DNA of 27,365 nucleotides from CAZGTQ01 sp964528575 (GTDB lineage: Bacteria > Planctomycetota > UBA1135 > GCA-002686595): the NCBI GenBank assembly GCA_964528575.1, contig CAZGTQ010000437.1, forward strand, positions 1 through 27,365, in the 5' to 3' direction. This document shows, piece by piece, positions 6,947 to 14,095 of the stretch (positions are counted from its first letter, which is position 1; each line of letters begins with the position of its first letter). Under the pieces are notes generated by a model. The model ran no database searches, was not told the DNA's origin, and saw only the letters and a list, made by a program, of their open reading frames with translations. Position numbers and translations under genes: made by a program.

Positions 6947-7794
6947 GCGCTCGCGACGGCCGCCGCGGCGCGCTCGCGCGCCCAGTCGACGATCGAGAGG
7001 TTGCCGTCGAAGTCCTCGACGAGCGCGGTGCAGCTCTCGACCCAGTCGCCGTCGTTGAGGTAGAGCGTGCCGCCGACGTCGCGGATCTGCGCGTGGTGGA
7101 TGTGGCCGCAGACGACGCCGTCGAGGCCGCGGCGGCGAGCGTCGCCGACGACCGCGTGCTCGAAGCTCTCGATGTACGAGATCGCGTTCTTCACCTTGTG
7201 CTTGAGGAAGCTCGACAGCGACCAGTACGGGTAGCCGAACCGCCGGCGGATCGCGTTCAGCCATGTGTTCGCCGTCAGGCACGCCGCGTACGCCGCCGAG
7301 CCGAGCATCGCGAGCCACTTCGCGTTGCGGATGCACACGTCGTATTCGTCGCCGTGCAGCACGAGCAGCCGCTTGCCGTCGGCCGTCACGTGCACCGCTT
7401 CGTTCTTGAGGCTGACGCCGCCGAACATCACGCCGACGTAGCCGCGCAGGAACTCGTCGTGGTTGCCGCAGACGTACGTGATGCGCGTGCCGCGCGAGCT
7501 CTTCTCGAGCACGGAGCGCACGACGCGGTTGTGGTCGTCGTTCCAGTACCACGAGCGACGCAGGCTCCAGCCGTCGACGATGTCGCCGACGAGGTAGAGG
7601 TACTCGCTCTCGTGCTTCGCGAGGAAGTCGAGGAGGAGCTCGGTGTTGCAGCCGCGCGTCCCCAGGTGGATGTCGGAGATCCAGATCGAGCGGTAGCGAC
7701 GCGGTCGCCGTCCGTCGGCGCCGGCTCGGCGCGCCCTCGCGCGCGCGGGCGCCGACCCCGAACGGGCGGGGCCGGCGGGTCGAGTGATGGTCAT
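6943..7794 (-). CDS. LpxH-like calcineurin-type metallophosphoesterase
   Basis: A 283-residue protein with all metallophosphoesterase motifs: 'ISDIHLG' (D41, H43), 'VGDIVDGW' (D71), 'GNHDE' (N111, H112), 'LHGDEYD' (H147) and 'GHIHHA' (H231, H233). The 'RRSWYWNDDHN' and 'SIWISDIHLGTRGCN' stretches are typical of the UDP-2,3-diacylglucosamine pyrophosphatase-like group, which cleaves a nucleotide-sugar lipid during lipid A synthesis. Many members of this exact subgroup have unproven substrates, so the lipid A role is inference. The N-terminus has an Arg/Ala-rich extension of about 33 residues; a later start is possible but no other ATG precedes the catalytic core. The gene is first in a two-gene unit with the glycosyltransferase and is divergent from the peptidase lipoprotein gene. 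Confidence 0.9.
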   Translation of the reverse strand: MTITRPAGPARSGSAPARARARRAGADGRRPRRYRSIWISDIHLGTRGCNTELLLDFLAKHESEYLYLVGDIVDGWSLRRSWYWNDDHNRVVRSVLEKSSRGTRITYVCGNHDEFLRGYVGVMFGGVSLKNEAVHVTADGKRLLVLHGDEYDVCIRNAKWLAMLGSAAYAACLTANTWLNAIRRRFGYPYWSLSSFLKHKVKNAISYIESFEHAVVGDARRRGLDGVVCGHIHHAQIRDVGGTLYLNDGDWVESCTALVEDFDGNLSIVDWARERAAAAVASA

Positions 7795-8021
7795 GGTGTG
7801 TCCCGGACGTGGTCCTGCCGAAACGTCCTGTGAATCACTTCGTCCGACCGCGATCAGCTCGTGCGCAGGATCGCGTCAAGCCTCCGCGAAGACGTCGCGC
7901 CGCCCTCCCGCGAGCCGGGGCATGGTCCAGGCGAGGCCCCGGCCCCGACGCCGGCCGGCGAGGGAGCGGGAAGTCCATCTCGACAAGGCCTCGAGAATGG
8001 TCCGGGCTAGGATCGCAGGTC
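7795..8021. other. Divergent intergenic region
   Basis: These 227 bases separate the minus-strand phosphatase from the plus-strand peptidase and must hold at least one promoter for each. No clear -10/-35 pair, operator or small gene was recognised. The plus-strand frame of the peptidase is open through most of it, but the encoded segment is Arg/Pro-rich and unlike a real N-terminus. Confidence 0.5.
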
Positions 8022-9425
8022 GTGCTCCGCGCACTCCTCCTCGTCGCGACGCTGCTGGCGTCCGCCTGCGCCACCGGCACCGCGAACGGAGCGGACTGGA
8101 GCTACGACGTGCGCTTCGACGAGGGCGGCGACGAGATGCACGTCGCCGCGGCGTTCGAGCGCCCCGGCACCCGGACGTTCGCAGTCGCCGACGGGCTCGC
8201 CCCGTGGGTCGCCGACGTCGCCTGGTGGGACGGCGAGCGCTGGCACGAGCTCGCGCCCGACGGCGACGTGTGGCGGCTGCCGCAGAGCGCGCCGCCGTCG
8301 CCCGAGCTGCGCTACCGCGTGCGGCTGCGCGCCGCGGCCGACGCCGGCCGGCGGCCCGAGCTCGTGTCCGAGCGCACCGGAGTGCTCGAGGCGCGCCCGG
8401 CCGCGTGGATGCTGCGGCCGCGCCAGGCCCACGCGGACGCGGTGCGGTTCCGGGTCAAGCCGCCGCCCGACCAGGCGTTCGTGACGGGCGTCTTCCGCGC
8501 GCCCGACGGAGGGCCGCACGCGTACGAGCTGCCGTCCCGCGCGATCGGCGATGCGCCGTTCACCGCGGTCGGCCGCGTCGAGGTGCACCGACTCTCCGTG
8601 CGCGGTGCGGAGATCGACGTCGCCCTCGCTCCTTCGCGCTCGGGCTGGCCCGAGGACGAGATCCTCGCGTGGATCGACGAGGCCGCGCGGCAGATCGACG
8701 CGTACTTCGGCCGCTTCCCTGCGCCGCGCGTGCTCGTCTTCGTGCACCCCTCGCGCGGCCGCGGGATCGGCGTCGCGTCGGCGTCGGGCAACGGAGGAGC
8801 GCACGTCGACGTTCCGTTCGGCCGCCACGTCCGCCCCGGGTCGCTCGAGCGCGACTGGGTGATGGCGCACGAGCTCGTCCACGTCGCGAGCCCGAACATC
8901 GAGGGTCCGCACGACTGGCTCGAGGAGGGCCTTGCGACCTACGTCGAGCCGGTCGCGCGCTGCCGCACCGGCGACGTCACGCCCCAGGCGCTGTGGTCGG
9001 AGCTCGTGCGCAACCTGCCCGAGGGCCAGCCCGACGCGGACGACGGCGGCTTCCTCGACGGCGAGCGGAGCTGGGGTCGCACGTACTGGGGCGGCGCGCT
9101 CTTCTGCCTCGTCGCCGACGTCGAGCTGCGCCGCCGCACGGGGAACGAGCGCGGGCTGGAGCACGCGTTGCGCGCGATCGCGCGGCGCGGCGGCCACATC
9201 GGGGTGACGTGGACGATCGACGAGTGGCTCGAGGCCGCCGCCGAAGCGACGGGCACTCGAGTCCTGCGCGAGCTGTACGACGCGATGAAGGACGAGCCCG
9301 TGCGCGTCGACCTCGAGGAGCTGTGGGACGCGCTCGGCGTGCGCGCGAGCGGCAGCCGCATCGAGCTCGACGACGACGCGCCGGACGCTGCGATCCGACG
9401 CGCGATCGAGTCGGGGCGCGAGTGA
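8022..9425 (+). CDS. Lipoprotein with HExxH (gluzincin-like) peptidase domain
   Basis: A 467-residue protein. The GTG at 8022 is chosen because it gives a textbook lipoprotein signal: a short hydrophobic stretch ending in 'LLASAC', with C16 as the lipidated cysteine. A beta-rich N-terminal half precedes a zinc peptidase signature, 'MAHELVHVASPNIEGPHDWLE' region, with H283, E284 and H287 and a likely third ligand E302 in 'EEGLATY'. That order is typical of M1/M61-like gluzincins, and the architecture resembles M61-type glycyl aminopeptidases and related proteins. It is probably an envelope-bound peptidase, with substrate unknown. It is convergent with the DoxX gene, with only four bases between the two stops. 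Confidence 0.85.
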   Translation: MLRALLLVATLLASACATGTANGADWSYDVRFDEGGDEMHVAAAFERPGTRTFAVADGLAPWVADVAWWDGERWHELAPDGDVWRLPQSAPPSPELRYRVRLRAAADAGRRPELVSERTGVLEARPAAWMLRPRQAHADAVRFRVKPPPDQAFVTGVFRAPDGGPHAYELPSRAIGDAPFTAVGRVEVHRLSVRGAEIDVALAPSRSGWPEDEILAWIDEAARQIDAYFGRFPAPRVLVFVHPSRGRGIGVASASGNGGAHVDVPFGRHVRPGSLERDWVMAHELVHVASPNIEGPHDWLEEGLATYVEPVARCRTGDVTPQALWSELVRNLPEGQPDADDGGFLDGERSWGRTYWGGALFCLVADVELRRRTGNERGLEHALRAIARRGGHIGVTWTIDEWLEAAAEATGTRVLRELYDAMKDEPVRVDLEELWDALGVRASGSRIELDDDAPDAAIRRAIESGRE

Positions 9426-9429
9426 TGCG

Positions 9430-9882
9430 CTACTTCCGCGCGGTCTCGCTCTCGAGCGCGATCAGGTGGTCGATGCTCGCCTTGCCGGGACCGGCGAGCA
9501 GCAGGTAGACGAACGCGACGAGGAACGGTCCGGGCGACTCGGCGAGGAACGACTCGAAGTCCGAGATGTTGGCCGCGTGCGCCGTCATGACGGCGACGAC
9601 CATCGTGAACGCGAGCGGGAGCGCGACGATGCGCGTGCCGAGCCCGACGATCAGGAGGAGGCCGCCGACGAGCTCCGTCGTCGCCGCCAGGTGAGCCTGG
9701 AACGTAGGGAGGAAGAAGCCCTTCGACTCGAGGAGGGAGACCAGCGGCGCGATGTCGCCGAAGAGCTTGTCCTTCCCCGCGACGAAGATCGCGTAGCCGA
9801 AGTACAGCCGCGCGGCGAGCGGCGGGACCCAGTGGAGCGAGCGGAGCACGTGGACGTACGCGGAGATCAGTCGTCGGAGCAT
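9430..9882 (-). CDS. DoxX-family membrane protein
   Basis: A 150-residue protein with four predicted membrane helices. DoxX features include 'LAARLYFGYAIFVAGKDKLF' near residues 23-42, 'TTELVGGLLLIVGLGTR' near 68-84 and 'LPLAFTMVVAVMTAH' after it. DoxX proteins are small inner-membrane proteins, in some cases linked to redox or thiol stress, but most have no proven function. The ATG at 9882 fits the domain start. The gene stands alone and points toward the peptidase lipoprotein gene; its promoter would lie in the 9883-10036 gap, which it shares divergently with the ATPase gene. Confidence 0.9.
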   Translation of the reverse strand: MLRRLISAYVHVLRSLHWVPPLAARLYFGYAIFVAGKDKLFGDIAPLVSLLESKGFFLPTFQAHLAATTELVGGLLLIVGLGTRIVALPLAFTMVVAVMTAHAANISDFESFLAESPGPFLVAFVYLLLAGPGKASIDHLIALESETARK

Positions 9883-9990
9883 CGTGGGTCTCGGGAGGGA
9901 CGGGGGGCGAACGCGGGCCGGGACGTGGGACCGGATGTGGGTCCGGCGCGCGAGACGGATGCGGCGGAGGCGGCAGGCGCCAAAATACAG

Positions 9991-10031
9991 CTATACTCGA
10001 CCTGTGCAACCATCTTGGTCGACTATAGTCG
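9991..10031 (+). promoter_or_regulatory. Inverted-repeat promoter/operator before the AAA ATPase
   Basis: In an unusually A+T-rich patch, CTATACTCGACC (9991-10002) and GGTCGACTATAG (10017-10028) form an inverted repeat with one mismatch in 12 and a 14-base centre. The right half also lies in a perfect 12-base palindrome, CGACTATAGTCG (10020-10031), ending five bases before the ATG. TATACT (9992-9997) resembles a -10 box. The layout suits a dimeric repressor site covering the promoter, or a hairpin in the leader. The regulator is not identified. Confidence 0.5.
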
Positions 10032-10036
10032 TGCCC

Positions 10037-11404
10037 ATGGACCGCCTCGCCCTGCTCAACCCTTGGTGGGCTTCACCGGACGCCTGGGGGCCACGCTACC
10101 CGCAGCGCGATCTCGAGGAGGAGGTGCGGACCGCTCTGCTCGCGCCTGACTCGGAGCCGGGGGTCCTCCTGGTGGGCTTCCGCCGCATCGGGAAGACGGT
10201 GCTGGCGAAGCAGCTCCTGCGACACTTCCACGAGCGACGCGGCGTGCCGGCGCGCAACCTCCTGTACGTCGACTTCCAGGAGGACACGTTCTCGGATCTC
10301 GACCCCGCCGACGTGCTCGAGCACCTGCTCAGGCAGCGGGACCCTTCTCATCCGGCTTGCCTCGTCCTCGACGAGATCCAGTTCCTGCCGGACTGGGACA
10401 AGAAGCTGCGAGCGGTGCTGCACCGAGTGCAGAAGCCCGACGTGTACGTGCTCGCGACCGGCTCGAGCGCCGGCACCTTGCGGCGGGCGACGGGCGATGT
10501 GCTCCTGGATCGGGCACGTCTGATGCGGCTCGCGCCGATGCTCCTCGCCGAATGGCTGCGAATGGCCGGCCGAGGCAGCGACCTCCGCGGCGTCCCGTTG
10601 CACGACGCGCTCGATCGCTACGGCACCGTCGGCGGATTCCCCGGGCTCCTTGGGGAGGAGTCGGCCGTCGAAGCGCGCCGAAGGCTGCGTGAGCTCTGCG
10701 AGCGGCGCGTGATCGACGGAGACCTCGTGCACAGGCTCGGCATCCGGCATCGCAACACGTTCGGACGGTTGTGGCGCCATCTCGTGACCCATCCGGGAGC
10801 CACGCTCGACTGGACGCGGATCGGCAACGAGTTCGGCAAGAGCCGCGAGACGGTCGAAGGCTGGGTCGAAGCGTTGAGATCGGCGGAGATGATCCGCGAG
10901 CTCCGCCCTTCGACCCCGGCTGGCGACGTCGAAGAGGGCCGCGGCCGCTACTCGCGGGTCTTCCCGATCGACCACGCGCTGTGCGGCGCCTACGGAGTGC
11001 CCGTCGACGGCGGTGGCGGGATGGAGACGATGGTGCTGAGCCACTTGAGCGCGCTGCGCGACGCGCTCGAGTCGAGCGGCGAGCACCCGCGGCTGACCTA
11101 CTGGCTCGACAGCAAGGTCAACGGCCCGAACGAGGTCGATCTTCGATTGGAGTGCGGCGCGACCTCGGTCCTGATCGAGGTGAAGGGAACGAACACCGTC
11201 GTCGGTGAGAAGCTCGCGCGCGCCGCACGGGTGGCGGCGCGCTTGGAGCGCTCGCGCTGCATCCTGGTGCATGGCGGGATGGAACGGCGTGTCGAGCGGC
11301 GCACAGTCGGCGCTCACGAGGTCGAGGTCCACCTGTGGCCGCTGCCCGAGCTCCTGCTCACGCTCTCGTCGTGCGGAACCGACGTGGAGGCTCTCTTCGG
11401 ATGA
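10037..11404 (+). CDS. AAA_14/DUF4143-type ATPase with nuclease-like C-terminal domain
   Basis: A 455-residue protein. Walker A is 'GFRRIGKT' (47-54) and Walker B is 'LVLDEIQF' (109-116); 'VLATGSSAGTLRR' is the sensor region. 'LDRYGTVGGFPGLL' (192-205) is the typical AAA_14/DUF4143 joint. A winged-helix segment lies near 260-290 ('IGNEFGKSRETVEGWVEAL'). The C-terminal part has 'NEVDLRL' and 'VLIEVKG' (D368, E381, K383), the pattern of PD-(D/E)xK-like folds. Family members are widespread, often accessory, and their biochemical role is mostly unknown. The stop overlaps the next gene (ATGA), so the two act as a unit. Codon use is visibly looser, with more A/T third positions than in neighbours, suggesting later acquisition. 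An in-frame GTG two codons upstream (10031) is possible. Confidence 0.88.
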   Translation: MDRLALLNPWWASPDAWGPRYPQRDLEEEVRTALLAPDSEPGVLLVGFRRIGKTVLAKQLLRHFHERRGVPARNLLYVDFQEDTFSDLDPADVLEHLLRQRDPSHPACLVLDEIQFLPDWDKKLRAVLHRVQKPDVYVLATGSSAGTLRRATGDVLLDRARLMRLAPMLLAEWLRMAGRGSDLRGVPLHDALDRYGTVGGFPGLLGEESAVEARRRLRELCERRVIDGDLVHRLGIRHRNTFGRLWRHLVTHPGATLDWTRIGNEFGKSRETVEGWVEALRSAEMIRELRPSTPAGDVEEGRGRYSRVFPIDHALCGAYGVPVDGGGGMETMVLSHLSALRDALESSGEHPRLTYWLDSKVNGPNEVDLRLECGATSVLIEVKGTNTVVGEKLARAARVAARLERSRCILVHGGMERRVERRTVGAHEVEVHLWPLPELLLTLSSCGTDVEALFG

Positions 11405-12627
11405 GCGCGACCATCCCGCCCCTCGGCACACCGGAGGGACTCGAGACGGAATACAAGCGTGGGGAGAAGCTCCGCAACACCGACCGTCGACGAGACATCG
11501 TCCGGACCGTAGTCGCCATGCGCAACGCAAAGGGCGGGTCGATCTGGGTCGGGGTGACGGAGGAGGAAGGCGCACTCACGGGAGTCGAGCCGCTGAAACA
11601 GGAGGATCGGCCGCACGTCGACTCGTTGGGCAATCAACTGATCGACCTCGTCGAGCCGTTGCTCGAGATCGGGCGCGACGTCCGACTCGAGACAGTGGAC
11701 GTTCCCGGCGGCTGGGTGCTCGAGGTCCGGGTCCAACCGCGGCAGCGAGAAGCTCCGCCGGCGTGTGTCCTCTGGCGAGGGGGGCGAGAGTTCCTGAAGC
11801 GCTCCGGGAGCCGCAACGCGCTGCTTTCCTACTCGGAGGTCGTGCGCGCGGAGCAAACCGGCGCGCCTTCGATTCGCGAAGCGACCGAGAAGTTGCATGA
11901 CGAGTGGAGCAGTCAATTCGCGCACGAAGCCGGGCTGGCGTTCACGGCGGCGCCGGACCCGCATCGGCATCCGGACTCTCTGCCTGCGAAGATCTCGAAG
12001 GAAGCCCTCGAGCTCCTGAAGTCCCCTCCCGACGAGATTCGCAGGGATGGGTGGTCCTGGTTCTCGAAGTCCAGTCCACCACGGCTCGTCCGAGGACACG
12101 TCCGCGCCGGCGCGAACGACGATGAGCCGTACCGCGTGTTGGAACTGCAGCCCAGCGGGACTCTTCAGTTCTTCACGACGACCGAGCACCTGAGCTGGAA
12201 CGAGAAAGCGCCGCCGAAACTCGGATTCGAGCTTCCTCCGAAGGGACAGATCTACCCCTACGCACTCGCCGAAGTGGTGGCTTCGTTGATCCGGACCTAC
12301 TCGGTCCTACTGAAGACGAGGGAGTTCGAGTCGCTCGAAACCGTCGGCCTCCTGCTTTCCTTCGAACGCGCGACGGGTTGGATCATGTGTCGCACGGGGC
12401 CCGACTCGTGGCACTTCGCCACCACCCGACGGAGCTGGTTCCAGGTCCTGGATGACTCGACGCGAAGCTCCCTACTGCTTCAACCGGCGGACGCGATCCG
12501 CAAAACTCCCGATCTCATCAGCTACAGGTTGCTGGTCGACCTCCTCGAGACCGACCTCGGCGAGCAGACGGCGCTCCCGTGGTTCGAAGGAGGCCCGGAC
12601 GCTCCCCACTTCAGCCCTCCGCGGTGA
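11401..12627 (+). CDS. AlbA_2 (Schlafen-like AAA_4) domain protein
   Basis: A 408-residue protein. Residues about 12-145 match the AlbA_2 fold: 'LETEYKRGEKLRN', 'VVAMRNAKGGSIWVGV', a 'GALTGVEPL' turn, and 'FLKRSGSRNALLSYSEVVR', the usual order of conserved segments. The remaining 260 residues match nothing recognised; they are rich in Trp, Leu and charged residues and have no membrane helix. AlbA_2 domains occur in putative transcription regulators, Schlafen-like RNA-targeting proteins and several phage-defence proteins. The start overlaps the ATPase stop by four bases. The gene shares the looser codon use of its partner and ends 13 bases from the convergent XdhC gene. Function unknown; it probably works with the ATPase. 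Confidence 0.78.
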   Translation: MSATIPPLGTPEGLETEYKRGEKLRNTDRRRDIVRTVVAMRNAKGGSIWVGVTEEEGALTGVEPLKQEDRPHVDSLGNQLIDLVEPLLEIGRDVRLETVDVPGGWVLEVRVQPRQREAPPACVLWRGGREFLKRSGSRNALLSYSEVVRAEQTGAPSIREATEKLHDEWSSQFAHEAGLAFTAAPDPHRHPDSLPAKISKEALELLKSPPDEIRRDGWSWFSKSSPPRLVRGHVRAGANDDEPYRVLELQPSGTLQFFTTTEHLSWNEKAPPKLGFELPPKGQIYPYALAEVVASLIRTYSVLLKTREFESLETVGLLLSFERATGWIMCRTGPDSWHFATTRRSWFQVLDDSTRSSLLLQPADAIRKTPDLISYRLLVDLLETDLGEQTALPWFEGGPDAPHFSPPR

Positions 12628-12640
12628 GGAGCTCGAGCTC

Positions 12641-13435
12641 CTACTTCCGCTCCGAGACCCCCAACCGATCGAGTAGCTCCGCGGCGACCGAGATCGCGAT
12701 CGCCCGCGGGTGCTTCGAGCCCTTCGTCACGCCGATCGGGCACGTGACGCGGGCGAGATCGCCCTCGACGAAGCCGCGCTGCAACAAGCGGTTGCGGAAG
12801 CGCTCCCACTTGCGCTCGCTCCCGATCAGGCCGAGGTACGCGAGGTCGGTGCGCCGCAGCGCGCGCGCGACGATCTCGAGGTCGAGCGCGTGGCTGTGCG
12901 TCATCACGAGCACCGCGGCGCCCGCGCCCAGCGCGTCGACCTCCTCCTCGGGCGCGTCGATCGTCAGCACCTCGTACGGCGGATCGACGGGCAGCGGCGG
13001 CTGGATCTCCGCCTCGTCGCGCGAGTCGATCAGCGTCACGTCGGCGGCGAGATACTCCGCGAGCCCACCGAGCGCCTGCGCGACGTGACCCGCGCCGAAG
13101 ATCGCGATCTTGCGGCGGCGCCAGGGGAACGTCTCGAAGAAGAGCGTGACCTTGCCGCCGCAGCACTGGCCGACCTTCTCCGACAGCGGGTAGTCGACGC
13201 TCTCGGAGAGCGCCTCGCCGCGCTCGAGGAGCGCGCTCGCGTGCTCGATCGCCTGCTTCTCGAGGTTGCCGCCGCCGATCGTGCCCCACGCGAGGCGGCC
13301 GCCGCTGACGAGCATGCGCGCGCCGGTCTCGCGCGGCACGCTCCCCGCCACCCCCGTCACGACGACCATCGCGCACGGCGTGCCCGCGTCGCGCAAGCGC
13401 GCGAGCTCGGCGATCCAGGCCTGCGACGCGTCCAC
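12641..13435 (-). CDS. XdhC/CoxI-family protein
   Basis: A 264-residue protein with both XdhC parts. The N-terminal domain has 'GSVPRETGARML' (31-42), 'GTIGGGNLE' (51-59) and 'GQCCGG' (89-94). The C-terminal Rossmann-like domain has 'IAIFGAGHVAQAL' (110-122), 'VLVMTHSHALDL' and 'AYLGLIGSERK'. XdhC-type proteins bind and hand over the sulfurated molybdenum cofactor to xanthine-dehydrogenase-family enzymes. No such enzyme lies in the window, so the partner must be elsewhere. The GTG at 13435 is chosen as the only start close to the domain edge, eight bases after the yciB-like stop; the two genes are probably co-transcribed on the minus strand. Confidence 0.88.
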   Translation of the reverse strand: MDASQAWIAELARLRDAGTPCAMVVVTGVAGSVPRETGARMLVSGGRLAWGTIGGGNLEKQAIEHASALLERGEALSESVDYPLSEKVGQCCGGKVTLFFETFPWRRRKIAIFGAGHVAQALGGLAEYLAADVTLIDSRDEAEIQPPLPVDPPYEVLTIDAPEEEVDALGAGAAVLVMTHSHALDLEIVARALRRTDLAYLGLIGSERKWERFRNRLLQRGFVEGDLARVTCPIGVTKGSKHPRAIAISVAAELLDRLGVSERK

Positions 13436-13443
13436 GGCGGTCG

Positions 13444-14043
13444 CTACGACGCCTCGTCCTGGTCGGGCTCGAGCTGGTGGCGCTGGATCAGCGGCATCTG
13501 CGTCAGCATGAAGACGACGGTCAGCGGCATGATCCCCCAGACCTTGAAGTGGACCCATGTGTCGGTCGTGAAGTTGCGCCACACGACCTCGTTCAGCACC
13601 GCGAGGAACGCGAAGAAGAACGCCCAACGGACGGTGAGCACGCGCCAGCCCTCGTCGGTGAGCTGGAACGCCGCGCCGAAGAGCGGGCGCAGGAGCGAGC
13701 GCTTGACGGCGAGCCCGCCGAACAACGTCGCCGCGAAGCACACGTTGACGATCGTCGGCTTGAGCTTGATGAAGAGCTCGTCCTGCAAGACGAGCGTCAG
13801 CGTGCCGAACACGAGCACGAAGCACGCGGTGACGAGCGGCATGATCGGCCAGCGGCGCTCGGTGATCCGCGAGTAGGCGAGCGAGACCACGACGGCGACC
13901 ATGAACACCGCCGTCGCCCAGAAGATCCCCGCCCGCGCGTTCGTGATGAAGAACGCGACCAGCGGCCCGGTCTCGACCGCCAGGCGCACGAGCGGATTGG
14001 GCTGCGGGGCCGCGTCGGTCCCCGCTTGGGCAGGCTCGGTCAT
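13444..14043 (-). CDS. yciB: YciB-type inner membrane-spanning protein (septation protein A family)
   Basis: A 199-residue protein with about five membrane helices. Family signatures include 'VETGPLVAFFITNA' (28-41), 'LTLVLQDELFIKLKPTIVN' (near 82-100), 'WRVLTVRWAFFFAFLAVLNE' and 'WVHFKVWGIMPLTVVF' near the end. YciB proteins are inner-membrane proteins linked to cell envelope integrity and, in some bacteria, septation; the mechanism is not settled. The N-terminal 20 residues are a soluble Ala/Pro-rich extension. The ATG at 14043 is divergent from the M48 protease gene, and the XdhC-like gene follows it closely. Confidence 0.9.
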   Translation of the reverse strand: MTEPAQAGTDAAPQPNPLVRLAVETGPLVAFFITNARAGIFWATAVFMVAVVVSLAYSRITERRWPIMPLVTACFVLVFGTLTLVLQDELFIKLKPTIVNVCFAATLFGGLAVKRSLLRPLFGAAFQLTDEGWRVLTVRWAFFFAFLAVLNEVVWRNFTTDTWVHFKVWGIMPLTVVFMLTQMPLIQRHQLEPDQDEAS

Positions 14044-14095
14044 GGGCCTACTCTACTAGCCGGCGCCCCGCCACGAGAACAGGGTCGCCGCGCCG
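14044..14095. promoter_or_regulatory. Short divergent promoter region
   Basis: Only 52 bases separate the starts of the yciB-like and M48 protease genes, so promoters for both must lie here or inside the genes. The A+T-richer piece near 14048-14058 (CTACTCTACTA) contains TAGAGT on the minus strand, a weak -10 candidate for the yciB-like gene. Confidence 0.3.

Noticed and set aside
7809..8021. Longer start for the peptidase lipoprotein
   Set aside because: The extra 71 residues are Arg/Pro-rich and would bury the clear lipoprotein signal that begins at GTG 8022.
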